From assembly GCA_036785705.1 (NCBI GenBank), contig JAWUZG010000027.1, positions 4,755,501 to 4,819,500 of the forward strand: a stretch of 64,000 nucleotides of DNA, given 5' to 3'. The first letter of the stretch is position 1, and the number at the start of each line of letters is the position of its first letter. The DNA is from Acanthornis magna. Its lineage: Eukaryota > Chordata > Aves > Passeriformes > Acanthizidae. Under the pieces are notes generated by a model that was not told where the DNA came from, ran no database searches, and was given only the letters and a program-made list of their open reading frames with translations. This document shows positions 35,650-64,000 of the stretch, in pieces. Made by a program: the position numbers and the translations under genes.

Positions 35650-38435
35650 CCCCGTTTTGCGCCTCCCTTCCCACTTCCCGACAAAGGTCGGCCGTCTACG
35701 TGGTATCTAGCTCTGCAATATTTCGCAGAATGCCCTGGTCTATCACACCTCTCGCACTGGGAAACCGCAGTCCTTGCATTTCCCTTTTTCTGTGATTTAG
35801 ATCATCTTCGTTTGTTCCCAGGCTTGGACCGCTTCTGCCCACCACCAGGGTTTGCCTGACCAGGTGACAGAAATGCAGCCAAAGCAGGCTTCTTTGAGTT
35901 TCATGGTATCACCTGGGAGCAAGCCTCAGCCATCTGTGCAGCGGTGACATCGCCTTGCAATGTCTGTATAATTCTCTTGCAGTCTTCGTTGGCATTGTCT
36001 CTTGCCAGTTGTTTGCACAACACTTCTCTCATAGTCTCATCTTCTACTTGTTTTTCCAAAGCTGTGGCTAGCCTTTCAATGAAGGAGAGAAATGATTCAG
36101 ATACCCCCTGTCGTATCATAGTATATGATACCTTTTGGTCCGCCATATTGAATGTCTTAAGAAGGGCACTGAAGCCGAGTTTTTGAGCCTGCTCCAATAC
36201 TTCGGGAGCCCATCTGGCCTGCAGGTCAGGATTGTCATAGGGTTTAAGTCCCATCAGAGCTTCCACTCCAGCCCCCTGCCTAGGGCTGGCAGGACGTAAA
36301 CGCATATTTTCTTCTGCAGCCCTCTGAGTGGCCTGTCTCCAGTTATTTTCAAAAACTGCAAATTGCATAGGGTGAAGCAGAACTTGGCCTAAGTGCCTGA
36401 TATGGTAGGGTGCCAACAGGTCACTATTCACTGCCCGAAGAAGTAGCATGACTTCAGGAGAGCCAAGCCCGTATTTTGCCACCTTGGTCTGTAGATCTTG
36501 GACCACCTTCCAAGCTATAACGTCATGGTAATCTGTTTGGCCTGAGTTCGAGAGTGCTTTAAACACTGGAAAGGCTTGAACATTCTCTTGCGGGGCGTTA
36601 GTGTCACCCTGGGCCATGGGCCCACCTGCTGAAGGCACTGCATCTGTCACCTCAGCGTCCATTGCGTCTGGCAGAGGTTGAGGCATCCCCTTCCGTGCCA
36701 ACAGATCCCAATTCCCTGCGTTCAAAGCTGCTAATTTGACACAGTCCCAATATTTTCTCAAATTTCGTGTTTTTAAGGTAATTGAACATCCGCGGTTTAT
36801 CCACAGGTGGGTCTGCAGCAGCCTCTTTTGTCTCCTCTGTGTTACCTCTCTCTTCTTCCCATGGCCAGAGAGGCTGTCTACATCAGTATCTGAATCTTCC
36901 ATGCAGGCCTCATCCCCCGCCCCTATCACAAAGGACGGAGGCTCGTTGAGTATGGGCATTGGCTAGGGACAGAGGACCTCCACCGAGGGCATACTCTGGG
37001 GAACGGAGGGGCGTGGGACAGCATCTACACCTTTGGGGTCAGAAGAAGGCATAGAGTGCACGGATCCTGCATGTTCTGTCACTATGGTAACCAAGCCATG
37101 ACTGTCTGGAGGACGCCAGTCGGTCAGGGACACAGCCCTGGAGTCAGACGACTGCCTGTCAAGCCTGCTTTGACGAGTAAGGTCCAGTAATTCCAAAAGC
37201 GTACCAGAAATGCCTTCAAATCTTTGTAAAATATGGTCTAAAATAACAGGAAACACATCTATTCTGTCCAAAACACGCTCCAAGGTGGTAGGAATGAGAT
37301 CGATCCTTTGAAAGATGCGATCCAGAATCTCAGCCAGGCACGCAGGGGTTAAACATGACATTCCAGACCGCAGTGCCGCTGCTGTGCCACAGGGACTGTC
37401 CCCCAGGGGCCAGTCCAGGTCCAGCCCCGCGCCCGCCAGCCCCGCGGGGCCGAGGCCAGCCGCCTCCGCCGCGCTGTGGGGGGAGAACAAACCCCCATGG
37501 AACGGTGCCAGCGGTTCCTGCTCAATACGGGGCAGGGTGGACACGGCAGCTGCGGATTCAAGAGGGCGCGTGGCCCCCCCCGCGTCTACCAGCATGTGCG
37601 CCTGCGCAGCGGCGGCGCACGGCGTGCGGCACGTGCCCACAGCGTCTGCCGGCTCCTCCTCAGTTTGGCACGCCTTTGCGGCGGTCGGGACCCACCCCGC
37701 AGCGCTGGGCTGCCCTGGCGGGGCCGGCCGCGCCGCCCGGACCGGCGTCTGCACCGCAAAGCAGACGGGCAGGGGCTGCCTGGCCCCCGCCAGCTCCGCA
37801 GCGGCGCCGTTGTGCCGCGCCGCGCGGGGCGGGTCGGCAGCGGCCACCAGCGCCCACGGGATGACGTCATCATCCGAGGACTCCGAGGCAGCACTGGAAT
37901 CGCGCACGGGGCTGCCCCCCGCACTCGTGGGAGTGGGCGGGGGAATCCCTAGCGGCCCCTCCCGCTCCAGCCACCTTCTCTCGGGCTAGGAACTCCGCCA
38001 AGGTCTCCTGCGGCGTGGGATACTTCCGCGGCTTATAGTCTTTTGGCGAGAGGTATCTCCCAGGCGCCTCAGGGGGAGGGGCGAACCTGTCAGTCTGGGA
38101 ACTGCGGGGGGGAGACGGGGGGCCGAACGTAAGGGAGAGATGACTTCTCCAAACCCCGGGGCTTCATCCTTTAAGAAATCCAGGACCCGTCTCCAGACGG
38201 GGCACAGACGAATCGTATCAACAGATCCGAAAGAAAACTCCGCCCACAAAGGATCTCCGAGCTGAAGCCACGCCCTATAGGTCGGGAGCTCGCGGGAAAT
38301 ATTAAAATGTCCTTTCCTTTGAAACCATGATAATAATTCACCAAGCAATTCATTAATGATCTTAGCTCAGACAGGGCCCCATGTGTCCTGGCCGGGGTCC
38401 AAGGGAGCCCCAGAGGCTTCAGCTGTGTCTTGCAT
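35650..38435 (-). pseudogene. gag: Provirus gag, disrupted
   Basis: An ATG at 38,435 begins a matrix-like region that meets a TGA within about 70 bases. The coding trace continues with stops near 37,986, 36,963 and 35,901 and at least one frame change around 38,050-38,150. The piece 37,907-36,963 is Ala/Pro-rich and very GC-rich. The piece 36,959-35,901 is the capsid: it has a major-homology-like segment with QGVSESFLSFIERLA near its end. A CX2CX4HX4C zinc knuckle at 35,756-35,715 marks nucleocapsid; a first knuckle seems decayed. In its intact form gag encodes the virion core. This copy cannot make a full polyprotein. Confidence 0.85.
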
Positions 38436-38506
38436 GGTGTCCCCAAAACCCGGGAGGGCGGGAGGGGAAAGAAGGTGGGTAGGGAGGGCTTTTCCTACCT
38501 CAAGAA

Positions 38507-38524
38507 CGCACACCGGTGTCACCA
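38507..38524 (-). other. Candidate primer binding site
   Basis: Two bases inside the 5' LTR the minus strand reads TGGTGACACCGGTGTGCG. The TGGTGAC start and CC-G-GTG pattern resemble the tRNA-Trp primer site used by alpharetroviruses, with several mismatches. The tRNA assignment is tentative. Confidence 0.5.
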
Positions 38525-38526
38525 AA

Positions 38527-38808
38527 TGTGGCTTTAGATTCCTCCAAGGATGCAGGGGCTGGCAGAGAGAATTCAAGCAGATGAACCCAAGATGGTGAAA
38601 GGGAAACTTTATTTACAAGAAAGCTCTTTTATATCCATTAATATTCTAGCAACTATTGGTCAGCAAAGAATCCACCTCCTAAAACCATTAGTCACAGCTA
38701 AATAACACCTAATACCAAACACAGAGATTAAGAAAGTAAAAGAATGCAGAATGCATCTATGTTCTCTCTGAAAAAGAACAGAAAGAGTTCTAAAACAGTG
38801 CAACTACA
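38527..38808 (-). repeat. 5' LTR of the provirus, 282 bp
   Basis: TG...CA ends. On the minus strand a TATAAA (plus positions 38,628-38,633) is followed closely by AATAAA (38,608-38,613), giving a very short promoter-to-polyA distance. It differs from the 3' copy by a 9-base and a 2-base indel and roughly seven or more substitutions by eye. Confidence 0.9.
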
Positions 38809-39104
38809 CAAAACTATTTTACTGTTGTGTGAAAGAGGAACTGAAAACAGCTGGACAAAATGAAACCACTGCAAGTGACAAACACTTCACTGGTATAAAC
38901 TCTTTTTGTTTGTCTGGATAAGAGTAAGCTGCCTGATTCTCCTTTATAATTAAAGCAAAATAAAACAACAGCTTGGGTTTTATTTAACAGCCTTGGTGGC
39001 ATTTTCCCCCTCTAAACACCAGCTGCTTTAACATCAGGCAACCTTAGTGGTTGCCTGACAGTGGAAAAAACAAGAATTCCCAAGGATGTCCTAGCCTATG
39101 CCTG

Positions 39105-39375
39105 ACATATTTAAATGTCCCAGGGTCTTACCACCTTCACAGGGAAAAATTTCTTCTTCATATCCAATCTAACCCTATTCTCTGTCAGTGTGAAGCCATT
39201 GTCCCTTCCTTTGTGCTGTCACTCCAGGCCCTTGTCAAGAGTCTCTCTCCTGAAGGCTCCCTTCAGGCACTGGAAGGCCACAATGAGGTGACCCCAAAGC
39301 CTTCTCTTCTCCAGGCTGAACAATCCAAATTTCCTCAGCCTTTGCAGGCTGAAGATTCCCAGTCCTCTTAGCCTT
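39105..39375 (-). mobile_element. CR1 LINE fragment
   Basis: Reverse-oriented CR1 3' sequence: 'cacagggaaaaatttcttcttcatatccaatct', 'gtgaagccattgtcccttcc' and 'cttctcttctccaggctgaacaatcc'. It lies just downstream of the DOMON exon. Confidence 0.85.
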
Positions 39376-39427
39376 TCAATATACTTTACTTTTTTTCAGT
39401 GATGCAGAGGAAATCTTTCCAACTTAC

Positions 39428-39715
39428 AGAGAAGTGGATGCTGCCATTTGGGAAGACACCTGCTGTCATAGTGTCAGATGCAGGCAGCTCTCCACAAGAA
39501 CTGACTCCAGATGCCACCCCACCTCTTGTGTGGATGTGCAGCTCAAACAGCAGTAGCTCCCGTTCCTTATGGCTCCAGCGGAGGTAGAACATGCTGGAAG
39601 GATCCAGGGAGGTGGAGAAACACAGCAGTGGAGGTGGAGGCTGGCCAGAACAAAAGCATGGGAGGAACAGGAGGAAGAGCATTTTCTTCATTCTTGAGAA
39701 GAACATCACCATCAT
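39428..39715 (-). CDS. MOXD/DBH-like gene, first coding exon: signal peptide plus DOMON domain
   Basis: An ATG at 39,715 opens 96 codons that end in phase 0 at a GTAAGT donor. The N-terminus has a hydrophobic signal peptide (MLFLLFLPCFCSG). Then comes SLDPSSMFYLRWSHKERELL, a DOMON-type start, with LHIHTRGGVASGVSSCGEL and PASDTMTAGVFPNGSIHFS. The order 'LDP...W...H-TRG-V...G...SD...GV' is that of the first exon of DBH-like monooxygenases (MOXD1/MOXD2), copper hydroxylases of the secretory pathway. A TATA box sits about 55 bases upstream. The remaining exons were not found apart from possible remnants at 30.3 kb, and a provirus lies in between. The gene may be dead; G-G-V-A-S where the family has G-W/Y-V-x-F may be decay. 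Confidence 0.6.
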
Positions 39716-39767
39716 CACTGCAGTTTCTGAGTCTTGCTGATACCTTGGGCAACTACAAGGGGAGCAG

Positions 39768-39773
39768 TTTATA
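39768..39773 (-). promoter_or_regulatory. TATA box of the MOXD/DBH-like exon
   Basis: The minus strand reads CCATATAAACTG about 55 bases before the ATG at 39,715, a normal distance for a short 5' UTR. Confidence 0.5.
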
Positions 39774-39799
39774 TGGAAGTGCCCGAGGCTGGGCCTGTT

Positions 39800-42700
39800 G
39801 CCAGGAAGGAGGGCTGGAACCCAACTGTTCGATATACAATTTAAAATGTAGGGAAGATCAATACTTTATATAACATGCCCTGGCACCTTGCCTGAGTAAA
39901 ACTGTGCTAAGCCATCTGATATACATCTTTAACATTTTTAACAGCTGTTTTGTACTACAGAACCAAAACAAGGCAGCCAAGTGTTTTCCTCCTACCCAGT
40001 ACTCCTCAGGGTGGGTGAATGTTGGCTCTCCTCACCAAGGAAAAGGGGCTCTTCTGACTAATTTGTCTTTCCATTGCAGACTCTGAAATGAACTCTGATT
40101 ATGCTGCTGTGGTGGGATGATTATTGACAAATTTGTTGGAAACAGGCTGAGTCTTAATGCCACGGCTTGTCAGAGGAAGCTGCTGCGGTCATAAAAAAGG
40201 GCTCCTGTGACAGCAATCTGGAAGAGTAGAATAAGGAAAATGCCTCTGCTCCATGTGCTAAACCTTGGTGGGAGTGCCTGGAAGGAGAAAAGTGCATCAT
40301 CTATTGTCCTGCCTGAGACCTTTCAGTGTCATGACAAAAATAAAGACCCTCAGCAGCTTTCTGACCAGTTCTGCCAGGAAGTGCCTTGTCCATCATCTCT
40401 AATTTGCCCAATTGAATAATCCACTGCAAAACATAGGCTAAGTCTGGATTTTGAAGGATGTGGTAGTTTATTCCTATTAACTTGGAGGGAAAATGTAGAA
40501 AAACCATTTGTATTATTTTTCTGGGACAGCTGTTGGAAGAACAGATGAACAACAGAGGAGAGTTACCTGATCTGATCCTCAGGAACAAGGTTTAAAGAGA
40601 TTCAATTGCACAGATTGCTTGAATCCCAGGCCATGTTGTTGACTGTCCTGCTTTAGACAGCAAGTATATTTATGGTTTTTTCTTTCAGTTCTCTAATAAA
40701 ATGCTGCCATTTTTTATATCTCTGCTCCAAGACACTGTTTGGGGGGAACCAGGCAGGGCTGAGGGATACAGTAACGCAAAGTGAATATTTGAAGGGTAGG
40801 ACAGCACAGGGATATCAAAACTGAGAGGCTTTGGCGCCTCTGGGAGAAGAACCAAAGACAGAGTTAATGATGAAGTGGGGAGGGAAAAAGGCAAGGGAAT
40901 CTGCATCTTGCAGAGCTGCCCGTGTGAGAAATTTTCACTGTTGCTTGTTCTCCACTTTTAAGCAGAAGATCCCTTCCTCACATGGAGCACAGTGTGAGAT
41001 TGGAGGATGCAATTGAGACACAGCTGGAATATGCAACTCTGCTGGAATTACAAGGAGAGGTGGTTTAGTTGTGTTACAAGGATTGGAGTTGCATGGTCTC
41101 CCTGATGAAACAGGATGTGCCTGCACTGCTGAGGGGTGTGGGAGAGGTGCAGGATCAAGAAGATACCACCAATTGGCAGTAAGGAACATGGCAAGGAAGA
41201 TTTTAAAATTACAGATTACCTGAGAAAAGGGAGGAAGACAAAATCTGCTTCCTTTAGAAAACTAAATGCTCATACAGGAGCCAAGTGCGAAAAGAAAGAG
41301 GAGAGTCAGAAGCACAGGATGCAATGGCACCTCAGAGGATCTGCCTCAGACAACTGACAGAGACAGACAGGAGAGGGAAGCGGTGAGTTCTCTCTGGGGA
41401 GTAACCAGCTCGAGAGATGAAGAAGAAGGAGAATGCTGTCCGCAGTACTCTTGAAATAGCCCTGATTGTTCCATTGCTGATATCCTTTGCTGGCAGCACA
41501 CACATTCCTGACTCACAGGCAACTTCCACCCCACACCTCCCCAGCTCAGCAATTCCCTATTGCAGTGCAGGAAGCATCAGAATCCTGCTGTATAGAACCA
41601 ATATTTCATTTCACAATCTTTGAATTTCTGTTGAGGTTATTTAACACCTCTGCTTGTACTTTTAGGGCAAATAAAAAAAATAAATTCAATTTTAAAAGAA
41701 ATTGGGTTTTAAAATGTCTGAAGGCTGATACCCAACAGATATTTAAGAGTGATAACTTGAACCTTTTGTAAGTAGGCTAAAAAATATCCTTGCATTCAGC
41801 TGCACACTTCCTTGACAGCCCTCTTTTCCATGTTTGAATCCATCCTAGATCCTCTTTATTTCAAAAAATTTCCCTTGTGGAAGATGGTGCCAAGCCAACC
41901 CACTTTTTTCCTCACATCTGCAGGACTACTTCTACCAAATCCTATGGATCATATGGAAGGAGTGGAGGAGATGTAAAGCTCCTTATTGAGTAACACATGC
42001 AATCCTGAAGGAAAGGGGGTGACATAAGGGAGATTTTTTCCACAAGCTGCCTTGTGAAAGGACTTCACCTTTGCTTAATGTAATTTCTCAGCTCTTTCAC
42101 TGCTATGGGCTTGTTTATCCATAGCTGTCTTACACAAATACTCCTGTTCCAGGACTTGTCCCACTGCAGCTGTGAGAATCCCTTTCCTTCTTCACAGGCT
42201 GAAAATCCTGGATACCCTGAAAAACTCTGAGGGTAGAGAGGTCGAGATGCTCTTTATAATAAGAAATTTGTGAAGTCGGTTAGGAGGGACAGATACATCA
42301 GCATGTGAGGGTTATTTAGGGGATGAGGAACTGTAGGACTGTAATTCTTTTTCCCCCTTTCCCTTCTCAAGCTTCAAAGGGGTGCCAGAAATACTGTTGA
42401 AGGCAGAGGCATCACAAGTGATGGATAAAGGCATTTTCAAACAGATATAAACAGTCACTACATAGCCATTTTCTGGACAGACTTGTCATCTGAAAGCTCA
42501 GAGCACTGGGACCACAAGAGAGGGTCAAAGATGAGCAGCTCCCAGGGTGACAAATAGGCTTTACTTGTCTCACATAGCAAATAGGAGGGCACAGGCACAC
42601 CCAGAGCCACAGAAATAGATGCCTGCTGGTAAATCTTTGCATGGTAGATAAGGAGTAATCAGGAGAGTCTCTGCTTTTGAAGGCCACAGATGTCGGCTTT

Positions 42701-43071
42701 GCAATGATGGTGCGTTTGATTGCAGTTATACCTATGCAGCCTCCCAGGAGCAGTGGTGAACTGCAATTATGCAGAAAGCATTCCATTCCAGAAAGGCTTT
42801 TATTTACAAATAACAGCTTTGTAATGAGGTTTCAGAGATAGAAATGTTCTAACACTTTGGTGACTGAGCCTTTGTGTCCTCACAGTTTAATTACCTAAAG
42901 ATCTGTATCTGACATCCTGTAAATTCCCGCTTTTGCAACAGTACTGATCCCTGCACATTCTCTTCAACTCAGCGGCGCAGTTTCCCAGAAATTATCCATA
43001 TTGTGATACCCCTTCCAGCCTTGCACCCCGAATCGGTTATATGGCTGCAAAAATGCCCAACAACCGGAAGA
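39800..43071. other. No gene recognised
   Basis: Between the DOMON exon and DYRK4 I see only short open frames on both strands without splice chains or domain motifs. Confidence 0.45.
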
Positions 43072-43197
43072 CAGAATCATAACATCACAGAATGGTTTGG
43101 ATTGGAGATCCAAAAAGACCTTAAAGATCATCTCATTTCAACCCTCCTGCCATGGGCAAGGACACCTTCCACTAGACCAGACAGACTAACATGCAGA
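43072..43197 (-). mobile_element. CR1 LINE 3' terminal fragment
   Basis: Reverse CR1 end: 'cacagaatggtttggattggagatc', 'accttaaagatcatctcatttcaaccctcctgccatgggca' and 'ggacaccttccacta'. Confidence 0.85.
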
Positions 43198-43199
43198 GA

Positions 43200-45385
43200 T
43201 GGACAAGAAAGCAGCCACCTCATTTTCTTGGCAAATGTGGTTAAAAAATGGCAATACATCACAGAGAAACAAGACAGCTTGGGCTTTTCCAGAAAACAAA
43301 TGATCAGTGCTTCTTTTTGCTATGAGTCTGTGTCATGAACAGTCTGAGGGTGGCTCAAGCTGAGTGTGAGTCAGCGGATTCTTCTCACCATTTTGTAGCT
43401 TGTTCTCTTATACAGAGATTTTTCTCATTATCTCCTTTCAAATGGCACAGAGATGAAGATGCTACCTATGTCTGATGGATCTACTTGTTTCTGCAGAGCA
43501 ATGTGAAAGCAGTGATGATATCTCTGGGCTAGATTTTTCTGCCAAGTAATTTCTATTTACTTCTGTCATCTCTGAAAAAAATCCAATAGTTATCTAAAAG
43601 AGCCCTTATTAGGAAAGATTTTGAAGATGGAGATCACCATGAAGGCTGCAGGAATTAAAAGAGAACAGCAGGTCAGCAAGGAAGGGAAGACAGTTAATTC
43701 ATGGCAGCTACAGTGAAATGTCTTCTGTCTGCCTTGTGTATAGAAGGATAATCAAACTGAATTACAGGCTCAGATGACTTTGTCACTTTTCCCTCAACAT
43801 TGAATGCCTTGGAAAACCCATCAGCATATGCCATGAGAAATAATGTGATGATGCTTGCTACAAAAACCTATTGAAACATACTTGTGATTGTGCAATGTAA
43901 TCGTGAAGAAAACGTGGCTCCAGCACAGAAGCCTATTTATCAAACGAAGTTTACACCTTCAGTAGGGTGACATCCATTCCAGGTGTCAAGGGCACCTCTA
44001 TTATCAATTATATAATTGATCCCAAACTTTGCCCCTGAGGTAGAGCAGATAAATGCACAAGTGCACAGTTGTGAGAATCAGATATTGTAACTTGGAGCAG
44101 CCTAAGCAGTGAAGGGAATGTGACACAGCAGATGAAGAATGAGCAGCAACTGCACCAAAACAGAACTAATTAATGTACTGTTCCAAGGGTCTAAGGATCT
44201 GAGACGTGTGATGAGGGCTCTGTCCACTCTGCAGTGCACTCACCCTGCCTGTACCTGTGCCATAACATGGTGCAGAACAGAACTCATTTTTCCCAGTACT
44301 TCATTCTGCTGAAGGATGGGAATGGGAGCCTTTATGGTCTTCAGGACCGTAGTTCAACCACAAAGGAGTCTCTCTGACACCAGGTACAGATAATTGTGGT
44401 GCTGCAGGCTGGCCTGCTTGTCAGGAATATGTCTGCATCACAGCAGGATGATACTTGTCTGTCAAAATACCCTTGTAATTCTCCATTCAATTACCCTCAA
44501 TAATGGGCTATTGTCCTTCTTGGGTCACTCATTTTCCGGGGGTTTCTTCAGGAGTCCTGGGATTTGCCTGAAGCTGAGGGAATGATCACAGCAGTCCATT
44601 TTCCCTGAGGTGACTTCTACCATTAACTGATTCAGCTCTAACTGTTAGGTGGCTTGTTTATTTCTGTAATACCGAACTGTTTGAGAACCATTTCCATATC
44701 CTTTGGATTTTCCTTTTGCACAAAGAGCCGGCGGGAGTTTGCTGCTATGGTGATTCTAAACACCTCTGAAAACCTATTTCTCTTGGGGCTGCTGCAGTGT
44801 CACTGCTAAAGTAGCAGCTGCATTTGGTAGGACAATTTTCTCATTCCTTTTAAACTGAATTTCTGCCTATAAGCTACAGTAAATGTAAGAGGTGTAATGA
44901 GGTGGGTGCTTTACAAATGCAGTGAAAAGACAGTCTGTTCTTCTAAGAGCAAAATATTTAAATTAAACAGATTAAATATAAACCTAGGGATCACAGAAAT
45001 CCATTTGGTTTTTGTTGGGTTTTTTCAGAGCATTAAGTTAAACTTCCCATGAAGGACAATTTTTCTGAATCAAGCCAGCTTGCTTTAATCCATTCTTCCT
45101 GTTGAGTCCCTGCAGAAATGGGCCCAGAATACCACTCTGCTTTGTTGCTGCTAGAGACCTAAAGAACATAATTTACATTTCTAAATCTGCTAGGAAGGTG
45201 TGACAATGGTTTCCATCTAGTGGCTTCCCTATAAAAAGAGCAAGATGGAGAAGGAGGAAAATGAAGATGCTCGGTTTGATTTCTCTTATTTTTTTATACA
45301 TAAGTAAATCCAGTAATTTTATCCATGAATTATTCCTGACTTGTGCTGCTGTAAATGAAGGGATTCAGATTCTTCAGTCAACACA
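43200..45385. other. No gene recognised; one 18-bp palindrome
   Basis: No exon or repeat family was recognised. A perfect AT-rich palindrome, ATCAATTATATAATTGAT, lies near 44,002-44,020. Confidence 0.45.
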
Positions 45386-45473
45386 TTTATTCTTTTAGAT
45401 CCAGGAAAATATAAAATTCAAAAGTCTGATATAACACCAAGAATAAGCCACTCTCCACCTCTATGGTCTCCAT

Positions 45474-45479
45474 TTTATT
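45474..45479 (-). terminator. Candidate DYRK4 polyadenylation signal
   Basis: AATAAA on the minus strand about 230 bases past the DYRK4 stop codon; a second copy lies at 45,386-45,391. Either could end the transcript. Confidence 0.5.
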
Positions 45480-45709
45480 GCTGCTGGTTGTGAAGAATCT
45501 CTGATCACAAGGATGTAGATGAGGAAAATGAATAGTTCTCAAATTCTGTTTTGGTTGGCAGGATGATTTCAGGGTAAAAAGAACATTAAATATACTTACA
45601 ATGTGCACAGCCCATGTACAGACAGATACAGCTTATATTCCTGAGTACAAATAATACCTACAAAATATACTAGGTATGCAAGTGAGCCAATCATAGCTTG
45701 TGCTGTCTG

Positions 45710-63783
<18,074 letters not shown>

Positions 63784-64000
63784 TCCTGCGAGAGCTGTTA
63801 AGTGCAGGATAGAAGCTGTTTATTCCATTCAGCGAAGGCATTTCAGGAAGCCCACCTTCATCTAGTCAGTCCATAGCAGGAGCATTTTCATGCACAGTGC
63901 CTTGAGCAGAAAAAAGTGGATAATGCTTCTCCTTGGCTTCAGATTTAAATTTTTCTCCCGGAAATATGCCAGTGACTATTAGCTGCTCTAGTATTCTTTT
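63784..64000 (-). other. Open stretch running off the window edge
   Basis: The minus strand is open from the window end to a TGA near 63,867 (about 44 codons, with EQLIVTGIFPGEKF), then open again in the same frame for about 30 codons. It could be 5' UTR of DYRK4, an upstream exon, or chance. No family recognised. Confidence 0.2.

Larger units (their letters stand above)
31568..38808 (-). mobile_element. Env-less betaretrovirus-like endogenous provirus, 7.2 kb
   Basis: Two similar LTRs bound the element, and CAAAAC flanks it on both sides as a perfect 6-bp target duplication. Reading on the minus strand there is a tRNA-type primer site, gag, a dUTPase/protease region, reverse transcriptase, RNase H, integrase, a polypurine tract and the 3' LTR. 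The dUTPase joined to the protease and the single visible zinc knuckle point to a betaretrovirus-like (ERV-K class) origin. Only about 300 bases separate the integrase stop from the polypurine tract, so env is absent. All coding regions are disabled by stops and frameshifts. The provirus lies between the DOMON first exon and its possible second-exon remnants. Confidence 0.92.

Noticed and set aside
37315..37989. Plus-strand open frame of 224 codons opposite gag
   Set aside because: Antisense shadow of GC-rich gag sequence.
42412..42786. Minus-strand 124-codon frame
   Set aside because: No domain, start context or splice support.
44002..44020. 18-bp AT palindrome as a regulatory operator
   Set aside because: A single AT-rich palindrome in intergenic DNA is expected by chance and no flanking motif supports it.

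Overview
The window looks like nuclear DNA of a bird, possibly a songbird. It has short exons with canonical GT-AG introns, many truncated CR1 LINE copies (the main LINE of sauropsids), several LTR elements, and one betaretrovirus-like provirus. No prokaryotic gene organisation is present. Species assignment is inference.

Left part (1-15,100): two type II C-type lectin-like receptor genes converge tail to tail. The plus-strand gene (exons between 1,911 and 6,188) carries a cytoplasmic ITIM (ITYAEL), a transmembrane exon, a stalk exon and a complete three-exon lectin domain. The minus-strand gene (14,673 down to 10,254) encodes a CLEC2/CD69-type protein and probably starts in a CpG island containing a 12-bp G-rich array. 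An ITIM receptor next to a CLEC2-type ligand-like gene recalls the NKR-P1/CLEC2 pairs of the mammalian NK complex and chicken B-NK/B-lec. That function is inferred here.

Middle part (15,100-45,700): mostly repeats. There is a lone ITIM first exon at 28,202-28,283 (minus). A secreted DOMON first exon at 39,428-39,715 (minus, MOXD/DBH family, with a TATA box) has a possible second-exon remnant near 30,300-30,430. Between these two pieces sits a provirus (31,568-38,808, minus) with paired LTRs and a perfect 6-bp target duplication. Its gag, dUTPase/protease and pol are all broken, and no env is present. Solo LTRs or LTR-like sequences lie at 6,951-7,488, about 26,263-26,922 and about 26,960-27,547.

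Right part (45,710-63,783): a DYRK4 orthologue on the minus strand. Twelve exons join in a consistent frame, and a likely tiny first coding exon brings the model to about 550 codons. The kinase catalytic motifs are intact. CR1 fragments sit in its introns and in the gaps between genes elsewhere.

All exon joins were made by eye from splice signals, codon phase and family resemblance. No alignment or transcript data were available.
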